Source: Lineus longissimus
Lineage: Eukaryota; Nemertea; Pilidiophora; Heteronemertea; Lineidae
Reading direction: 5' to 3'
Assembly (NCBI RefSeq): GCF_910592395.1
Contig: NC_088314.1
Location: forward strand, 9,054,001 to 9,118,000
Length of the DNA stretch: 64,000 bases
Shown piece after piece: positions 32,873 to 45,902 of this stretch. Numbering within the stretch: position 1 is the stretch's first letter; each line of letters begins with the position of its first letter. The notes under the pieces were generated by a model that had not been told where the DNA came from, did not search any database, and saw only the letters and a program-made list of their open reading frames with translations. The position numbers and the translations under genes were made by a program.

Positions 32873-34339
32873 TGTGTTTTTTCTCGCAACTGAAATTCAG
32901 GTTTATTTGTATAATTTGATGCTCTACTTGTATCATCCTTTGGAAAATAGATTGGTTCACCTTCAGAAAATAAATTTGAGCTTTACGCATGTATTTGTTT
33001 TGGTAGCACAATGCCTCAAACTGTCATTAACTCATTAACTCCAAATGTTTATTTCATCTCTTTAAGGTCTGCATTCTTAAGCTGGAATAGCCAAATTATT
33101 TGTCTGTCAAACTTTCACCTCAAACATGTTGAACAAAATGGCACAAAAATCAAAATAACACAAATGCGCAAGCTGAGCAATATTTGTGGAGTCAAATTAC
33201 CCTCCTATATGAATGGGTTAAATGGTAAATCGTCCAAACTCAGTCCAACTTTAATTCTGGCAAAAGCTATAAACACGACAAATCCTTTGGATTACATCTA
33301 AGATTCGTACAGATCCCCTCAGCTTTCCCAACAATCAAGGCTACACAAAAATGTTGAGATGCGGGGATTTATGCCACGTAAATGTCAATCGATGATTAGA
33401 CGTGACAGCTATAGTTGGACAATAAGAGGGCATCTTCACAAGATGAGTGATAAGGGAAGATGGGGATGGTATGGGAACCACCAAATGAGGAGGGTGAATC
33501 GATACCACCTCAAATGGAATTGGGTGGTCATGGTTTCAGAAAAATCAAAGAAACAGCCTTACATTCTCTTCGCATACTTTCACTAGCAATGTACATCACA
33601 CAGTTTTACCAAGATACACAGTGAACTTGGCTGACATCTTCTCCACAGTTTTCACGCTGACACAAGCACAGTTTTCAATAGAAAAATCTCTTCAACATTA
33701 TTACACATGAAACACACTTGGACAACGGTGAATGCAAGCTGCCAAGATCGCCAAGTCGTACAAGCCAATGAGGGGTCCTAATGGGTACAGCATGACTTAC
33801 AATTTTCAATCAACGAATATCCATGTTGCACGCATCCCAAATCAACGCCAGTCCAAAATGACAGCAAACGCTCTGCTGCAAAGTCTCATGATTGCTTCTT
33901 TCCTGCCATGATTGATGACCCTCCATCAAGAATAATACGCGGCCAATTTTTCCATCGTTGTCCGTAAGATGGGGATGGAAGCTGGGATAATTACATCAGC
34001 AGCGCTGGCAATTTGCAAACACACGTAACGAACGTGGTAACACATGAGAGAGTGATTGGTGAATTGAGATAACAAATACACTGATTGAGAGTGTTACGTT
34101 CATTAGATATGTGTCGGTTCTGATCTAGACATGACACGCAACGTTTACTGATGCGCGGCAGGGTTGCGGTGCAAAGTGGTCAATGTGACTGACCATGTTT
34201 ATTTGGACAAAAAGCAATGCAATGTGGTCGTAATAATAGTTGCAAGCGAGTAACGTTGATATGCCAATTGAACTATCAGGAAAGGCAGCAATGGTGATGT
34301 TTCCGAGTACGAGAAGGAAAGCAATTACCAACAGTAGTT
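32873..34339. other. Non-coding stretch, nothing recognised
   Basis: A 96-codon plus-strand frame (33011-33301) has no domain-like features. Nothing else was noticed. Confidence 0.5.
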
Positions 34340-34566
34340 AGGCTTCCTGAGCTGACCACAGGCCTCGGATGAATTTGAGTACCAGAAGCTAAGCAACAGA
34401 TAGACTTCCAGAGCTGACCTCAGGCCTCGGAGAAATCGAGTATCAGAACCAAAGCCACTCAGTGGTTTAATCTGCCAAAGTTAACCTTGGGCCTCAGATG
34501 CATCAGACTACTAGAAGCAAAGCAACAGAGTAAGGCCTCCAGAGCTGACATCAGGCCTCAGATATG
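34340..34566. repeat. Four-copy degenerate minisatellite, unit 62-67 bp
   Basis: Each unit carries AGAGCTGAC(C/A)(A/T)CAGGCCTC or a diverged form, followed by GAGTA(C/T)CAGAA and AAGC(A/T)A. Anchors lie at about 34351, 34413, 34480 and 34543. Confidence 0.8.
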
Positions 34567-35106
34567 TGCCGTTTTTGAACAAATGTTCCAGCTTACTACT
34601 TGCAAACTAAAATTTGGCTGTAGCTTTTCTCTTTTGCTGATTTCCCTTGCAAACTCTTTTTGTGAGACAATCTTAAGATAAAATTATTTTTTGGGACAAA
34701 ATCAAAGAAAAGCATTTAGCAATCTGCCAAAGTACAGCCACGTGACAAATAACTTTGTCCGCACAAACAGTAAGCCAATTCCCACGACAATGGTACATTC
34801 GATTCCACCAACGCCATTCCTTCAAGTCACCTTTACTGAAACGAGTCAGTCGCCAATCCGGTAAGAGGTTTACCATTTCCCATCAATCACGATTGCGTCG
34901 AAAGCGGCGGGAAAAAACCCTGCCGCTTTCGATAACTTAGGCGCCTGGAACTAATGCTATTATACATTAGAGTGTTTATCAGAACTTTACTTGTGGATTG
35001 GTATTTTTTCTCCTTTGTTTTCTTCCAATCATGAGGCGATTAACGGAGCGAGTTTTTTTCATTTGACAGCTGTAATCACAGGCTACAACAATGCGTTGTC
35101 GTGCTG
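34567..35106. other. Non-coding stretch, nothing recognised
   Basis: CGAAAGCGGC and GCCGCTTTCG at 34897-34930 form a short inverted pair. No other feature was noticed. Confidence 0.45.
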
Positions 35107-35460
35107 GTTAATACTTTCAGCGCCATCTGACATAGATCTACGACACTTTTCCAGCCGCTTATTAATTCTCTAAGGACGTCAATGTTAAAGCACCACAAAC
35201 GCCATCATCAGGGTGATGAAAGAACTGACTCATTCATTGCCTTAGTTGCCCAGTTATAAAGCGATTCTGACTTCGGTAGTTTTTTGAGGTTGTCGCGGAG
35301 TGCTGAAAAGGGGGCCGTTAATACAGCTAGCAAGGATAGCAATCTTTTCTCTGTTGATTCAGCAAACTCTGGTCTTAGGCGAATTATCGCAAAAAAACGT
35401 ATTGAGATATCGCTCATAGATTTTTTCCCTAACATGCCTCAGGGGAAGTTTCGGGGTACA
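35107..35460. mobile_element. TTAA-type MITE, family A copy 2 (degraded)
   Basis: It begins TTAATACTTTCAGCGCCATC and is collinear with 10285-10682 through TAGATCTACGACA, CATCATCAGGGTGATGA, AACTGACTCA, ATCTTTTCTCTGTTGATTCAG and ATTATCGCAAAA. The right terminal repeat is not preserved. Confidence 0.6.
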
Positions 35461-38400
35461 GACAATATTTACATACATTAGCACTGTGTGTATCCTATAA
35501 TCGTAGGTTTGTGTCTGAATTAATTCAGGGTAGATTGATCGCTGTGATATGGTATGATATGATATTTCACCCGCCTATGATCTACTGCAAGAATCTTGGA
35601 CTAGGTGATATAAAATTGTGGCCTGTGTTGGCAGTTACAGACCAACGCCATCAATCAACCTAGTTCCTGGCTCAGGCTTGAGAAGAATTTCAGAGTTCTT
35701 CTGTGAACATCTAGAATCATGATAGTCCTATCGACTTTGTAGAGTACTTTGAGACAGACCCTGGCCAGTCAAAAAATGGAATGGAAAGCTGATAGAAATG
35801 GTTTGCTATGAGTCTAGTGTCTGATCACTTTTTGAGCATGTGGTCATGATGATGAAGGAAAAAAACATGTTTTCTCCACACCAGCAAGAACTCTTAAATA
35901 ATATGATGGATGACCAATGCATGAAACCATTTTTTCTACCAGCAGGAACCTACTTGGCTATTTTGTGATGATGGTGATAATCAAAGTTATTAGGAAATGG
36001 CCAGCTATCGAGTCCAGTGCCAAATTACTTTTTTAGTCATCGTGATAATGGAGAAAACTTGTAGCAAGAACACTAATATGATATGATGGATGACCAATGA
36101 ACTAATCCTTTCACTACTGCACGGTTTTCGCACTGTACCATACCCATGGCCTCCACCTAGTAAAGACTGGGCAGCCTGGATCCCATTTTGGCTTAGAAAA
36201 TGTTTCATTGTAAAATAGCTAGCATTACTCTTAGGGCCGAGGTCTTCGTTGAATTGAGTGCAGTGCTGCCATCTCATTTTTTCAGGTGTAACCAACCAAA
36301 AACTTATGGGGACTCTGGTGAATGTGTTGCAGTAGCACAGGATGTCACCCAAGTCTTCAGTCATAAAATGTATATTTCTGACATAATCATGATAATAGGA
36401 GGAATTTTTCAGGGTGGTATTTTCACAGGTCACAGCAAAAAAAGCATCATTTTTGTACCACACAATTATTGGCAGGAACTTGCTGGAGAATTTTCCAATG
36501 ATTGCAATTTCCATTACAGGATGTAGCGAAATACAGGATGTAACCCAATAGCCTCAAGTTATAAAAAAAATTGACTTAAAGTAAGGGTCATGCTTGTTAG
36601 GGTATAGGAACTTGCTGGAGTCTTTTATGGTGAATCCAACAACATGATGTTACAGAATATGTGAAGCATGTAATTTCCAGCGACAAAAAGTATGGAAGAA
36701 AGGCTCCAAAGGCCGGAGGGAGAAAAGACTATATAAATGGAGTGGCATAGGTTTTGGTATGATGGATGGGTTCATTAGGAAACGTTCTTGCCGCTAGAGT
36801 AGTGAATTTGTTTACACGGTTTTGCCCGCATGACCAGGACAGTGGGTCATTCAATCACGAACGGTCGCTGCACTTACACTCATCACCCACTCTCACCAAT
36901 CTAAATAGTCAGGTTATTGCGTCCTGCTAGCAATCTCACAAGAAATTAGAACATCCGCCTTGGTGCCTCCAATATCGCAAGGAAATCGTCTTGTAAGTGC
37001 AGTTCACACGGTGCGTTTTGGACGACAAATGAGACAAACATAATCAAATATCGCATCATGTAAATAGGCTTTTAGACTGGCCATTGTACATGTTGTAGAG
37101 TTTTGTACTCTTGGAACATAAAAAGTAATGAGATGGACAAATATTGGCCAATTTTTGGATCTTTCACACTCAAAGACTCAAAGATTGGGGAATGTTTGGG
37201 CTGTCAAAATAGCAAATTGGTATGCCCAATCAACATCAATGCCTGTCACCTCCAAGGTCATGGGTGTGACTCCCGGTGAGCGCACATCTTTATATGATAG
37301 AGAGGGTGACTTTCTCTGGAGCATACATTTCCTACGGTGTGGGGTCTCCAGTTTCCTTCAACAATACAAATTAAGCTAAACTACTAGTGTCCAAGTTGAC
37401 CTATAGCTCACAACTCAACATTTTCAACAGGCAAGGTGTTTTCTTAATGATATCAAAAGATATACAGTTAAGACTAGTCTTTATTAATTCTTGATGGAAG
37501 GTATTACTGTTTACGCATCTTGCTGAAACAATGACAAAGCATTTCTCCTACAACATGTACAAGATTTACACAACGAACCATAGCGCCAAAGGCAGATTGC
37601 TTTCTGATATAGAAGTCAAGAGGAAATAACATACAGGGACATCAATGACATTGCACCAGCTGCCCGGTTGATGAAGGAAGTATTAACTATTGTTTACCCA
37701 GAAGGCAGTTGGCCTACCATCCTCTATTTCCTAACCTGGAATGGCCATCAGCTAAATCATAAAAAACAAATTTACAACCATCTTGAGGCTTTTATATAGT
37801 AGGCTAAAACCGCTACAATATACCACAGGTTCAATTGAAATCTACATGTACGACCTATCATACGACCTTTCGTATTACCTATCGCACATACATGTTTAGA
37901 TATGAGAGACCTAATTTTTATGACAGAGCATACATAAGGGTAGAAAAGAGGTTAAGCTTTTTTAAACTTAATTTGCAGTGTTAAAAAGTTTAAGACCCTC
38001 ATCTGATGAACAGTACCTGCGTAAATGAATCTTCATCAAATGTCGTTGGCTTGACTGTGACTGATCAATGGCTTGAAAGTGATAATTAACACCAAGTGGC
38101 ACTCCGGTCACGTTCTGAACAAAAGTGGAATGTCGCCTAAGGTACTTGTTGACCTCGCATAAGAAGTACCAACCACGCATTTGTTTTTACCGGATATCCA
38201 AAACATCGTCAACAGGAAGTGTTGACGCAACAGATTGTTTTGCTTCACAAGAGTGCCAATAACTCGCTGACATTTACATTTCTTTCACATAAATCATGTG
38301 AAAAATATTTACTCGGTCAGAAACTTTTGATATATATTGACCTACGAATGATTTCCTCTTTGAATGGTTCTGGTAATGGTGTAGTGTTTTTGCGTCTATT

Positions 38401-41400
38401 TTCAGACGGGCACATAAATCAAATACCCACTCGCATCAGAACACACATACCCACACCCTTGGTTCTGTAACTTGTTTGTTTGTGCGCTATCGGGTCACGA
38501 TTTCCTCATCCCATTACACCAATAACACCCATAACAGTATCTATGACACCAAGTTCGCAAAGACAATGTGGATCCGTCATCCGAGCAAAACCGATAAATT
38601 GCGTATTTTTGTCTATTGCCACATTATTTGTAGGACTTGTTGATTTCATACGGATCTATCACAGGGTGATTTATATCAGTAATATTGCATTTGGCCGATT
38701 TCTATATTGGTCTCTCTGATATTTGATTGTTTGCAGACACCAATCTCCCAAACTTCAACAACACACCACATGTTTTTGTTTAATCATGAATTACATTACA
38801 AACTTCTTATAAACTCTGTGGGATCGAAGCAAAACTTTTGTAATAGCATCGTTCGTTAGAGTGAAGTTCGTTATAGCAAGGTGGTATTTGAAGGATTGAA
38901 ACGTACGTGTGGGCCATTCTCTCCTAACAATCCAACCCTTTGAATCCACAGTTCCCTGAAGGTGGGGTATCTTGAGCTCTTGAAAGTAATTTGAGGTATA
39001 TTTTTAAATTGTCAAAAAATATATAAGAATTAGCCTCATAAAGTAAGGTTTACACTATCTATCCTTCTGCTTTGAGATAGAATAGACCTTTATTACTGAA
39101 TACCATAGGTTTTTTTTAAATTTCTCCAAACAAACACTTACATATTACTCTAGATATCGCTGCATTACTTGAAGGATTTTAAACATGGACCATTCTGCCC
39201 TGAATCTATCTATCTATTGATCTAGTGCCAGACAATCAAAAATTCAACATGTTCAAATACACTGTATGTTGACTGAGATCTATCGAACAGGTTGATTTCT
39301 GAAAACTACAATAAAGTTGTTTGCTTTGTCGACAATGAGCGTCGTTTGGTTACAGATGGAGCCAAACGGCATCTATCACCAATACATATAACATGACTTT
39401 GTTGAGCTTTGGATATCGAAGATGAACATTCTTTAGCTATATCAGTATCAGTTATGTCAGTATCATCACCCGCATCGTAAGCCTATTGAATTTTGGCGTG
39501 AGGTATACGGAGTTCACTATCATCTACTGTCCACCTAAGTCATAACTTAGTGCAGCATTGTTTTGTTGATTTCTCTTTAGATTCATACTATGAAGGCTGA
39601 CAATCCAGTTATAAAAGCCATGTATGGCTAAACATTGGGTGGCTCTCCACAACAGGACAAACCATTTATAACACTGCCAAACGATACATCACACAACAGC
39701 CCACGGGAACTGCCTTTTAAACTGATGGCACCAAATGAAGCATGGATATACAATGGCTGCCTCACCAAAACAGGACAAGCCATAGACAATACCGGCAAAC
39801 ATTACATCGCACAACAGAACATGAGAACTGCTTTTTAAATTGATGGCCCAAGCCAAGCATGGCTATACCTTGGCTGCTCTTGTTAATCCTTTTCGATCAA
39901 TTCATCATCTAATGTAAATTTTCCGGGCACCGATTGTTTGGCGACAACACCAATAATCTATCCCACAGTTTGTTGGCTGCGAATTTTTTTGGCGGAAAAA
40001 CTGTGTCAATCGATCAATAGTTGGATTAGCAGGCTGTTTTTATTTGGTTCGTGTTTATTGGACAATCTGATTTCAGCTCAGAAGAAGAAGAGACAAGCCA
40101 AAGCTGAGAATAAAGCTGATATTCTTTTTGTTTTTAAAAGACAAGAAATCTAAGGACTTTTTTGTATATGGACTGGCAATTTATCTCTCTTCACTAGGAG
40201 GCACGTAATCCTGGAATGGTGTATGTGACAATCTTGATCAAAGTCAAAAGTTAGTTAAGTTTAACATGTTCAAAATATTTTTTTTTGGGGGGGGGCAAAA
40301 ATACAGAAACGACATACAATTACAGAGCACAAGGGCTGACACTTCGCACCAATATTGGCAAGTTGATGGCAGAAGAAACTGGCCAAAGTTGAGATGTTTC
40401 AGGTTCAAGATGAAAGCATCCAGTGACACTTTGGTAAAGTAAAAGACAAGACTGAATTGTCTTTTGTAAATACTGTACTGAAAAGACCATCAGCAAGGCA
40501 AGGCAATGTTCATGTTTTGTTCTTCAATGCCTTATTTTTTCACAACGTTTGACTTACTAAGAGGACCCCACAAATGAGCAACTTCTGTCCTTTGTTTTTG
40601 TCGTGTGACAAAAATCCCTATTTGCGGTGGTCATTGCTGGTGCCTGTGACAAGAATCTGTGACTGCAGCAACCTACGATCGATATCAAACCCAGCAATTA
40701 CCGGTTTCACAAGCAACTCAGACTACATGCAGATATAGTTTTTGCAGATAGCACCAATAATGATCACAAATCTCTTCTTTGCGTGCCACTTTAGCATGCT
40801 TAATTACATTTACACAAGAACCTTGCATTTGAAAAGAGAGAACTTTGATAAATAGGGTACTCTAGACTATCTTATATCACATTTGAAAAAAGATTTTAAG
40901 ACCATCACGCATTTCTTCTATTTTTTACCAACATGACCAAGGATTTTTGCAGGTTTTTTTCAATTGAAGTGACAAGTTACTATTACTCAGTGAGGTTGAT
41001 CAAAGCAATATCAAGATAAAAAAGTATGTTTAATGGTAACGCAATTAGAGGTAGTCAGTTTCTTTTGCTAAATGTCATGAAAGAATATTTCCTAAAAGAT
41101 TGGTAAGGATTTTTTTTTAAACTCAGGGTTGAATGGTTTGAAGTCTCTTCCTGAAAGAGAGGGATGGTGTCTCTACCACGCCCATGCACCAATCGGAAAG
41201 TCTCCCACATGGATTGTGCCCATATTGATGTTGAGATTTATCGATAATTAGATTTTTGTTTGCTTGTTTGTGGTCATCAGCAGACTATTAGGAAACCAAT
41301 GAAAGGGACCAAGGAGAACCTCTAGCAAACACAACCGTAATAGCTCAGTTTATACCCCTCTGGGTCTTGCAACAGCTGATTACTGCCATATTGCAATATG

Positions 41401-42124
41401 GTTCAAAGGAAACGAGAGAATCAAGAGGAAGAAATTAGTTAAAACCTATTATTGCGTGTGGGCTAATACAATCCAGCCACCCATTGCCTACCGAGGCTGT
41501 GACAAAAGTTACCGGAGAAATACCCTAAATGATTAGATACAGACCAATGAATTATTCAGGGGAATAATCAGAGTTGTAATTGCTATCATGAAAGACTGTC
41601 ACGATCATGACTATACCCAATCAGATGTAGTATCATCAGCGTTAACTCTTGCCTCGTGCACCATGTCAAACATATAAACTATGGTTGCTAATACAATGTA
41701 ATTCTATTTGGCACCATATATTCTATCCAGGTCTGAGTTCAGCTGTACCTGGGATGTCAGAGTGGCGCCGTGGTAAGACCGATGTTTGAGGAATTGATAT
41801 CGATCAGGAGGTATTGGTTGTCTTGCGAAATGGCAAACATATAGCTTTGCAAACCTTTGACAGTCTACAGTAAAATGACTGTGTTTGGTTGCAGATAATA
41901 GCCGGGCACATCATCATGGCGTATCATCAGCACTGGTCACTGTCAACAGAAGAGTAATGTAGCCTTGGATTTCTGTTAAGGAATGTAAATGTTCCCAAAG
42001 ACCAGTTCAAACATATAAACACATCGAATAATGACTGTACTTGGTGGCACATGTTTCATCTGGCATTGTCTGGCCATGAGTATATCATCTGGAAGCTATA
42101 ATCAGTGAGAAGCAGTCACTACTC
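35461..42124. other. Long non-coding stretch with no supported gene
   Basis: The longest frame is 169 codons on the minus strand (36005-36514), in a segment containing repeats of ATGATGGATGACCAATG. An antisense frame of 108 codons covers the same DNA, and neither looks protein-like. Around 39640-39860 two similar units occur (ATGGCT, then ACAGGACAA, GCCA, ACATCACACAACAG). Near 41760 (GTGGCGCCGTGGTAAGAC) there is a tRNA-head-like word. No inverted-repeat element was resolved. Confidence 0.45.
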
Positions 42125-42330
42125 TTAAAGGGGTATCCCGCTTGTAATTACTGGTGTTCCAGGAAAATAGAAAGGCAATACACAATGCCATAGAAAAGTT
42201 ATCGTGCAACCAACTTTGCTGGAACTTGGTACCTATAGTATATTTGTATTTCTGTCTACACAATGGCAATGTTGTAACATATATCCAGTACATATTTACG
42301 CAATTGGTATTCTTTAATCCAGAACATTTT
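42125..42330 (-). mobile_element. TTAA-type MITE, family B, partial copy
   Basis: It starts TTAAAGGGGTATCCCGCTTG and continues TAATTACTGGTG, then GGAACTTGGTACC, TTTGTATTTCTGTCTACAC and AATGGCAATGTTG, collinear with the complete copy at 45664-45902 read from its right end. The similarity stops at about 42315, so the far terminal repeat is missing. Its inner part is the start of the 330-bp tandem duplication. Confidence 0.7.
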
Positions 42331-42840
42331 GTCAAATCAACCGATAAGTCCAAACAGTTTGTCAAGTTGAGCCACATCCAATGATTTTAGGCCTTTAGCA
42401 CCACCAAAATTGGACAAGCATCTACCTTCTATATCTGCTGTGCATTTTTTCAAACAATGTTTCAATGTTTTTAAGGACAGCACTAGTCAGTCCCGAGGGT
42501 GTCCTTAATACACAATGCCATAGAAAAGTTATCGTGAAACCAACTTCGCTGGAACTTGGTACCTATAGTATATTTGTATTTCTGTCTACACAATGGCAAT
42601 GTTGTAACATATATCCAGTACATATTTACGCAATTGGTATTCTTTAATCCAGAACATTTTGTCAAATCAACCGATAAGTCCAAACAGTTTGTCAAGTTGA
42701 GCCACATCCAATGATTTTAGGCCTTTAGCACCACCAAAATTGGACAAGCATCTACCTTCTATATCTGCTGTGCATTTTTTCAAACAATGTTTCAATGTTT
42801 TTAAGGACAGCACTAGTCAGTCCCGAGGGTGTCCTTAATA
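42181..42840. repeat. 330-bp tandem duplication, nearly identical copies
   Basis: 42181-42510 and 42511-42840 differ at only two positions noticed (GTGCAACCAACTTTGC against GTGAAACCAACTTCGC). The unit runs from inside a family B MITE to the pogo-like end CAGTCCCGAGGGTGTCCTTA. AATA precedes both copies (42177-42180 and 42507-42510), suggesting slippage or unequal exchange at 4-bp microhomology. The outer flank after copy 2 continues GAGAGGTTCTACTC, the natural end of the pogo-like element, so copy 2 retains the original right junction. Confidence 0.95.
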
Positions 42841-42857
42841 GAGAGGTTCTACTCTAC
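42841..42857. mobile_element. Terminal piece of a pogo-like MITE
   Basis: Together with the preceding CAGTCCCGAGGGTGTCCTTA this gives AATAGAGAGGTTCTACTC, the end sequence shared with 47034-47072 and 11934-11971. The opposite end is not apparent. Confidence 0.45.
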
Positions 42858-43003
42858 CACATCAACATTAATCGAACACAAAGGACATTCAGAGAAAAAC
42901 ACCCACTCAGGCCAAAGACAATATAGAAAACAAGAAAACAAAGTTAAGTAGTCTCCGGTGGAAATCGGGCGCCAAAAGTTCTGGTCAAACACAGAAAACA
43001 TTA

Positions 43004-43345
43004 TCAACAATGTTTCGCAGCCATAAATGAATCACTAGGGGACTCGCTGCAAACATTTGCTGATTTTTCCATCGGGGATATATCGGTCTGATCAACCAGC
43101 AATATATCTGCTAAAAACAGCTGGCCTGGACTGATTATTCCTGGAACATATGTTACAGCAGGAGCGGTATTTTTCACGGTGGTGATTCGAGGTAATTTCC
43201 GGTAAGGGGCCATAATACATTCACCAGAATCAGCAGTAAAATTATTTCTAAACATTAAAGAGGACCAAACGGCCTTTAGCCCTTCAAATTTACCAGCGAG
43301 AGAGGTTTCCGGCGAGCGGATAGTGTACAATGTCAAAATCAAAGG
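43004..43345 (-). other. Uncharacterised open frame, 112 codons
   Basis: The frame starts at a TTG and has no ATG near its beginning. Its composition is more protein-like than most frames here (balanced, few low-complexity runs, for example APYRKLPRITTVKNTAP). It ends with a stop after AAKHC. I do not recognise it. It could be an exon fragment or chance, and no clear acceptor sits at its upstream edge. Confidence 0.15.
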
Positions 43346-43659
43346 TCAAAATGGCAAGGTCAAAATGGCAAGGACAAAGGTCAGAATGTCAAAGGTCATA
43401 TCATGAAAAGCGTGGTTCATGAAACACCTTGGACTCATAATATATCATCCCAGCAGATGGAGAAAGGAAATCAGCCCTTGGGTAGATTTCTCTGACATGC
43501 CTGATAGATGGATAAATTGACACACTAACATACAAACACACAGCGGAACTGCATGTAACAATTTGGGATAACACACCAGAACACAATGTCATATTGCTAT
43601 CTCTCCTATAACAAAAACCTGTCAGATCAAAACAATCTCAAAGATGCCTCGACCTAATC

Positions 43660-44214
43660 TTACAACAATCTGTGATCAACATCGCCTCCAGCATATCTGA
43701 CCACTATTGTCCCCATTGTCTCACAGTAAATCTTCATTATGGTAGTTAGCTCCACCCCGGGGAGCCGTTCTTTTGCTTGATACGTGCTGGATCGTATCAA
43801 ACGTGATACTTTATAAAGCAATGAGGCCCGATGGACGTTTAAATGTTTTCGTATCTGGAAGTCCCTAGGATATCCAGGAAACGTACAATACGTAAGTCTA
43901 ATATCAGTGAAGAATCTCACTACTCAGTTGTGGTTAAAGAATCCTTGGGCAAAGATGAGGCCAGAATATCGCGACAGCAGAATATCACATGAATAACAAC
44001 TATTCTTTGAAGTCCAGGTTCCATCAATCATGTCAATAATACAAGTACCTGAGGAAAAAGAACTGTTACTGAATACGAAAATTTTTTCAATCAATATCCG
44101 GATGTTGTGCTTGCTCACGGGTTTTCCTGCACAATCATTTTTGACAATGCCGGGACCTGTCAATATCTGGATATTTCTACACTTCCTCACAATTGTGACA
44201 GATATAAGTTGCAA
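43660..44214 (-). other. Frame of 185 codons open except for one stop, uncharacterised
   Basis: Frames 44214-43924 and 43920-43660 are in the same phase and separated only by a TGA at 43924-43926. The sequence includes several Cys and a GTW motif (CIIDMIDGTWTS, then CYSC, then a Tyr-Cys-Thr-Phe-Pro stretch after the stop). This faintly resembles extracellular Cys/Trp modules, but I cannot name a family. It could be a decayed exon, two exons, or chance. Confidence 0.15.
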
Positions 44215-45663
44215 GCGCGAGCATCAGATCCAGGTTGATGATATGAGAAATGTTCACGTCCAATTTTTTCAAAGGAGAAACAGTTCCTCAACGGACTAAA
44301 AAACTTAATGAGCAACCTACCCTGGACAGCACCTGGTAGAGGCGTGGAAAAATGTGTGCATCAACAGAGAAACAACCAAAGTGTGAACGCATCCGCAAAT
44401 TTATTAGAATTGTGTCCATTTGGTTACATGGTAAACACAATTTTTCCAACATTCTCCTTTTAATGTTTAAGCCAGCTCTGCAAGTTCGAAGGCCTTCCTC
44501 ATTCTTGCTGAGCTGGAGCACTGATTCTCCAAGGTGACTACAGAATTGCAAATAAGCAAAATGAACAGTGGTCAATCTCACAGAATAACAAATACACCTA
44601 ATACTATTGGGCACATCTCAAGGCTACAGCACAAAACTGGCATCATTACAGAACGAAGCTACTTTCCAATGCCCACTGCACTGACATTCGAAGCCACACC
44701 ATCGCCCATTCTTCCAGTAGTCTTTAAGCTATTCTCTCGGGCATCTCTCACGGTCATTGTCTAGCAATACATCACTGGAGAGATCAGCGGGTAAATCAGT
44801 GGGTAACCATGATCATAACAGCGATATCGTTGACACTCCCTCAGGTGGTATAAAGGTGAGAGGAAATCTTTATTAGCCCCTTGTTGGCGATGAAACTTTA
44901 CTGTGATGGGTTGAGAAGTTATAAGCTGGGTACATGTTCGGATGCAATTAGCCAAGAAGTAGCAGTGGTTGTCTGACTGATCGTGATTGATTCCTTTTAC
45001 TATAGTACAAATAGTCTTACAAACTTGTTAATCCTAAGCCTACTCTTTGATCCTGGGGTTGGGGGTGGGAGCAAGCTCTAAGGCTAAGGTTTGAGGGGGT
45101 GGGAGGAGGTCCCAAAAAGTAACCAAATCTGCATGAAAAACGCCTTTTTTTAAGGAGGTTTCTCCCCACATCAGAAAAATATCTCTCTGCTGATAAGCTG
45201 ATACCTTAAACTGCCAAATTTTGTATGTCAAAAAGACAAAACTAAAGAAATGAAAAAATATCTCTAATATTGAAAAAAAAAATTTCAACATTTTGCCAAA
45301 ATGTGCCAGAATTTATCGCAAATTGAAATAATAAACGGGCACAGAAGTTTGATGGTTTAAGGTACTTGGGGACAGACTCCAGGTACAAGACACATTCTGC
45401 AACTTCCATTGCTATCGAAGTCAACTTCCAGTCACCTATAAATCTATTTGCCATCACACCCTGACAATTGGATGACAAGAAATTTAAACATGTTAAAGTA
45501 AGACTCAAACCCCAGCTAGCACTCATCCCTTGCCCTGTGTGACGGTGCATACCTCAGATGATTCAGACAAACTTCAGGGAGCCTGTCACTAATGATGCCT
45601 GAATGGGTTTACCTCAGCCAACAAGTTTTCTAAGTAAGGATACATCTACTTCTATAATGGCTT
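44215..45663. other. Non-coding stretch, nothing recognised
   Basis: Two frames of 102 and 108 codons on the minus strand (45242-45550, 44288-44614) have no recognisable features. No mobile element was noticed. Confidence 0.5.
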
Positions 45664-45902
45664 TTAAAGGCCTATGCCATTCGTCAAAATTTGAAATCTG
45701 TAACTGAATTTGAAAACTTCAAATTGTCTAAATAAGCACTGAATATATATTTTCAACAATGTCCTTGTGCAGACAGATATACAAATAATATAAGTACCAA
45801 GTTCGTCAAATTCATATGCATAGAAACTGCACTACAGCGATGTGTATAACTGCTTTTCTCTTTCCTTGACCACCAGTAATTACGAACGGCGTACCCCTTT
45901 AA
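45664..45902. mobile_element. Complete 239-bp TTAA-type MITE, family B
   Basis: The left end TTAAAGGCCTATGCCATTCG and the reverse complement of the right end TTAAAGGGGTACGCCGTTCG form inverted repeats of about 21 bp with four mismatches. Both ends carry TTAA, consistent with a piggyBac-type TTAA target duplication. The interior carries the family signature (reverse complement ACTTGGTACT, then TTTGTATATCTGTCTGCACA). There is no coding frame. Relatives lie at 42125, 46256, 53649, 63269 and, as an end fragment, 60223. Confidence 0.8.

Noticed and set aside
34897-34930. CGAAAGCGGC / GCCGCTTTCG inverted pair as a terminator or structured RNA
   Set aside because: A single 10-bp pair in eukaryotic non-coding DNA without other support; likely chance or a repeat remnant.
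36005-36514. 169-codon minus-strand open frame
   Set aside because: No recognisable motif; an antisense frame of 108 codons covers the same DNA, and the segment carries repeated ATGATGGATGACCAATG words. A frame of this length is unusual but not impossible by chance in 64 kb.
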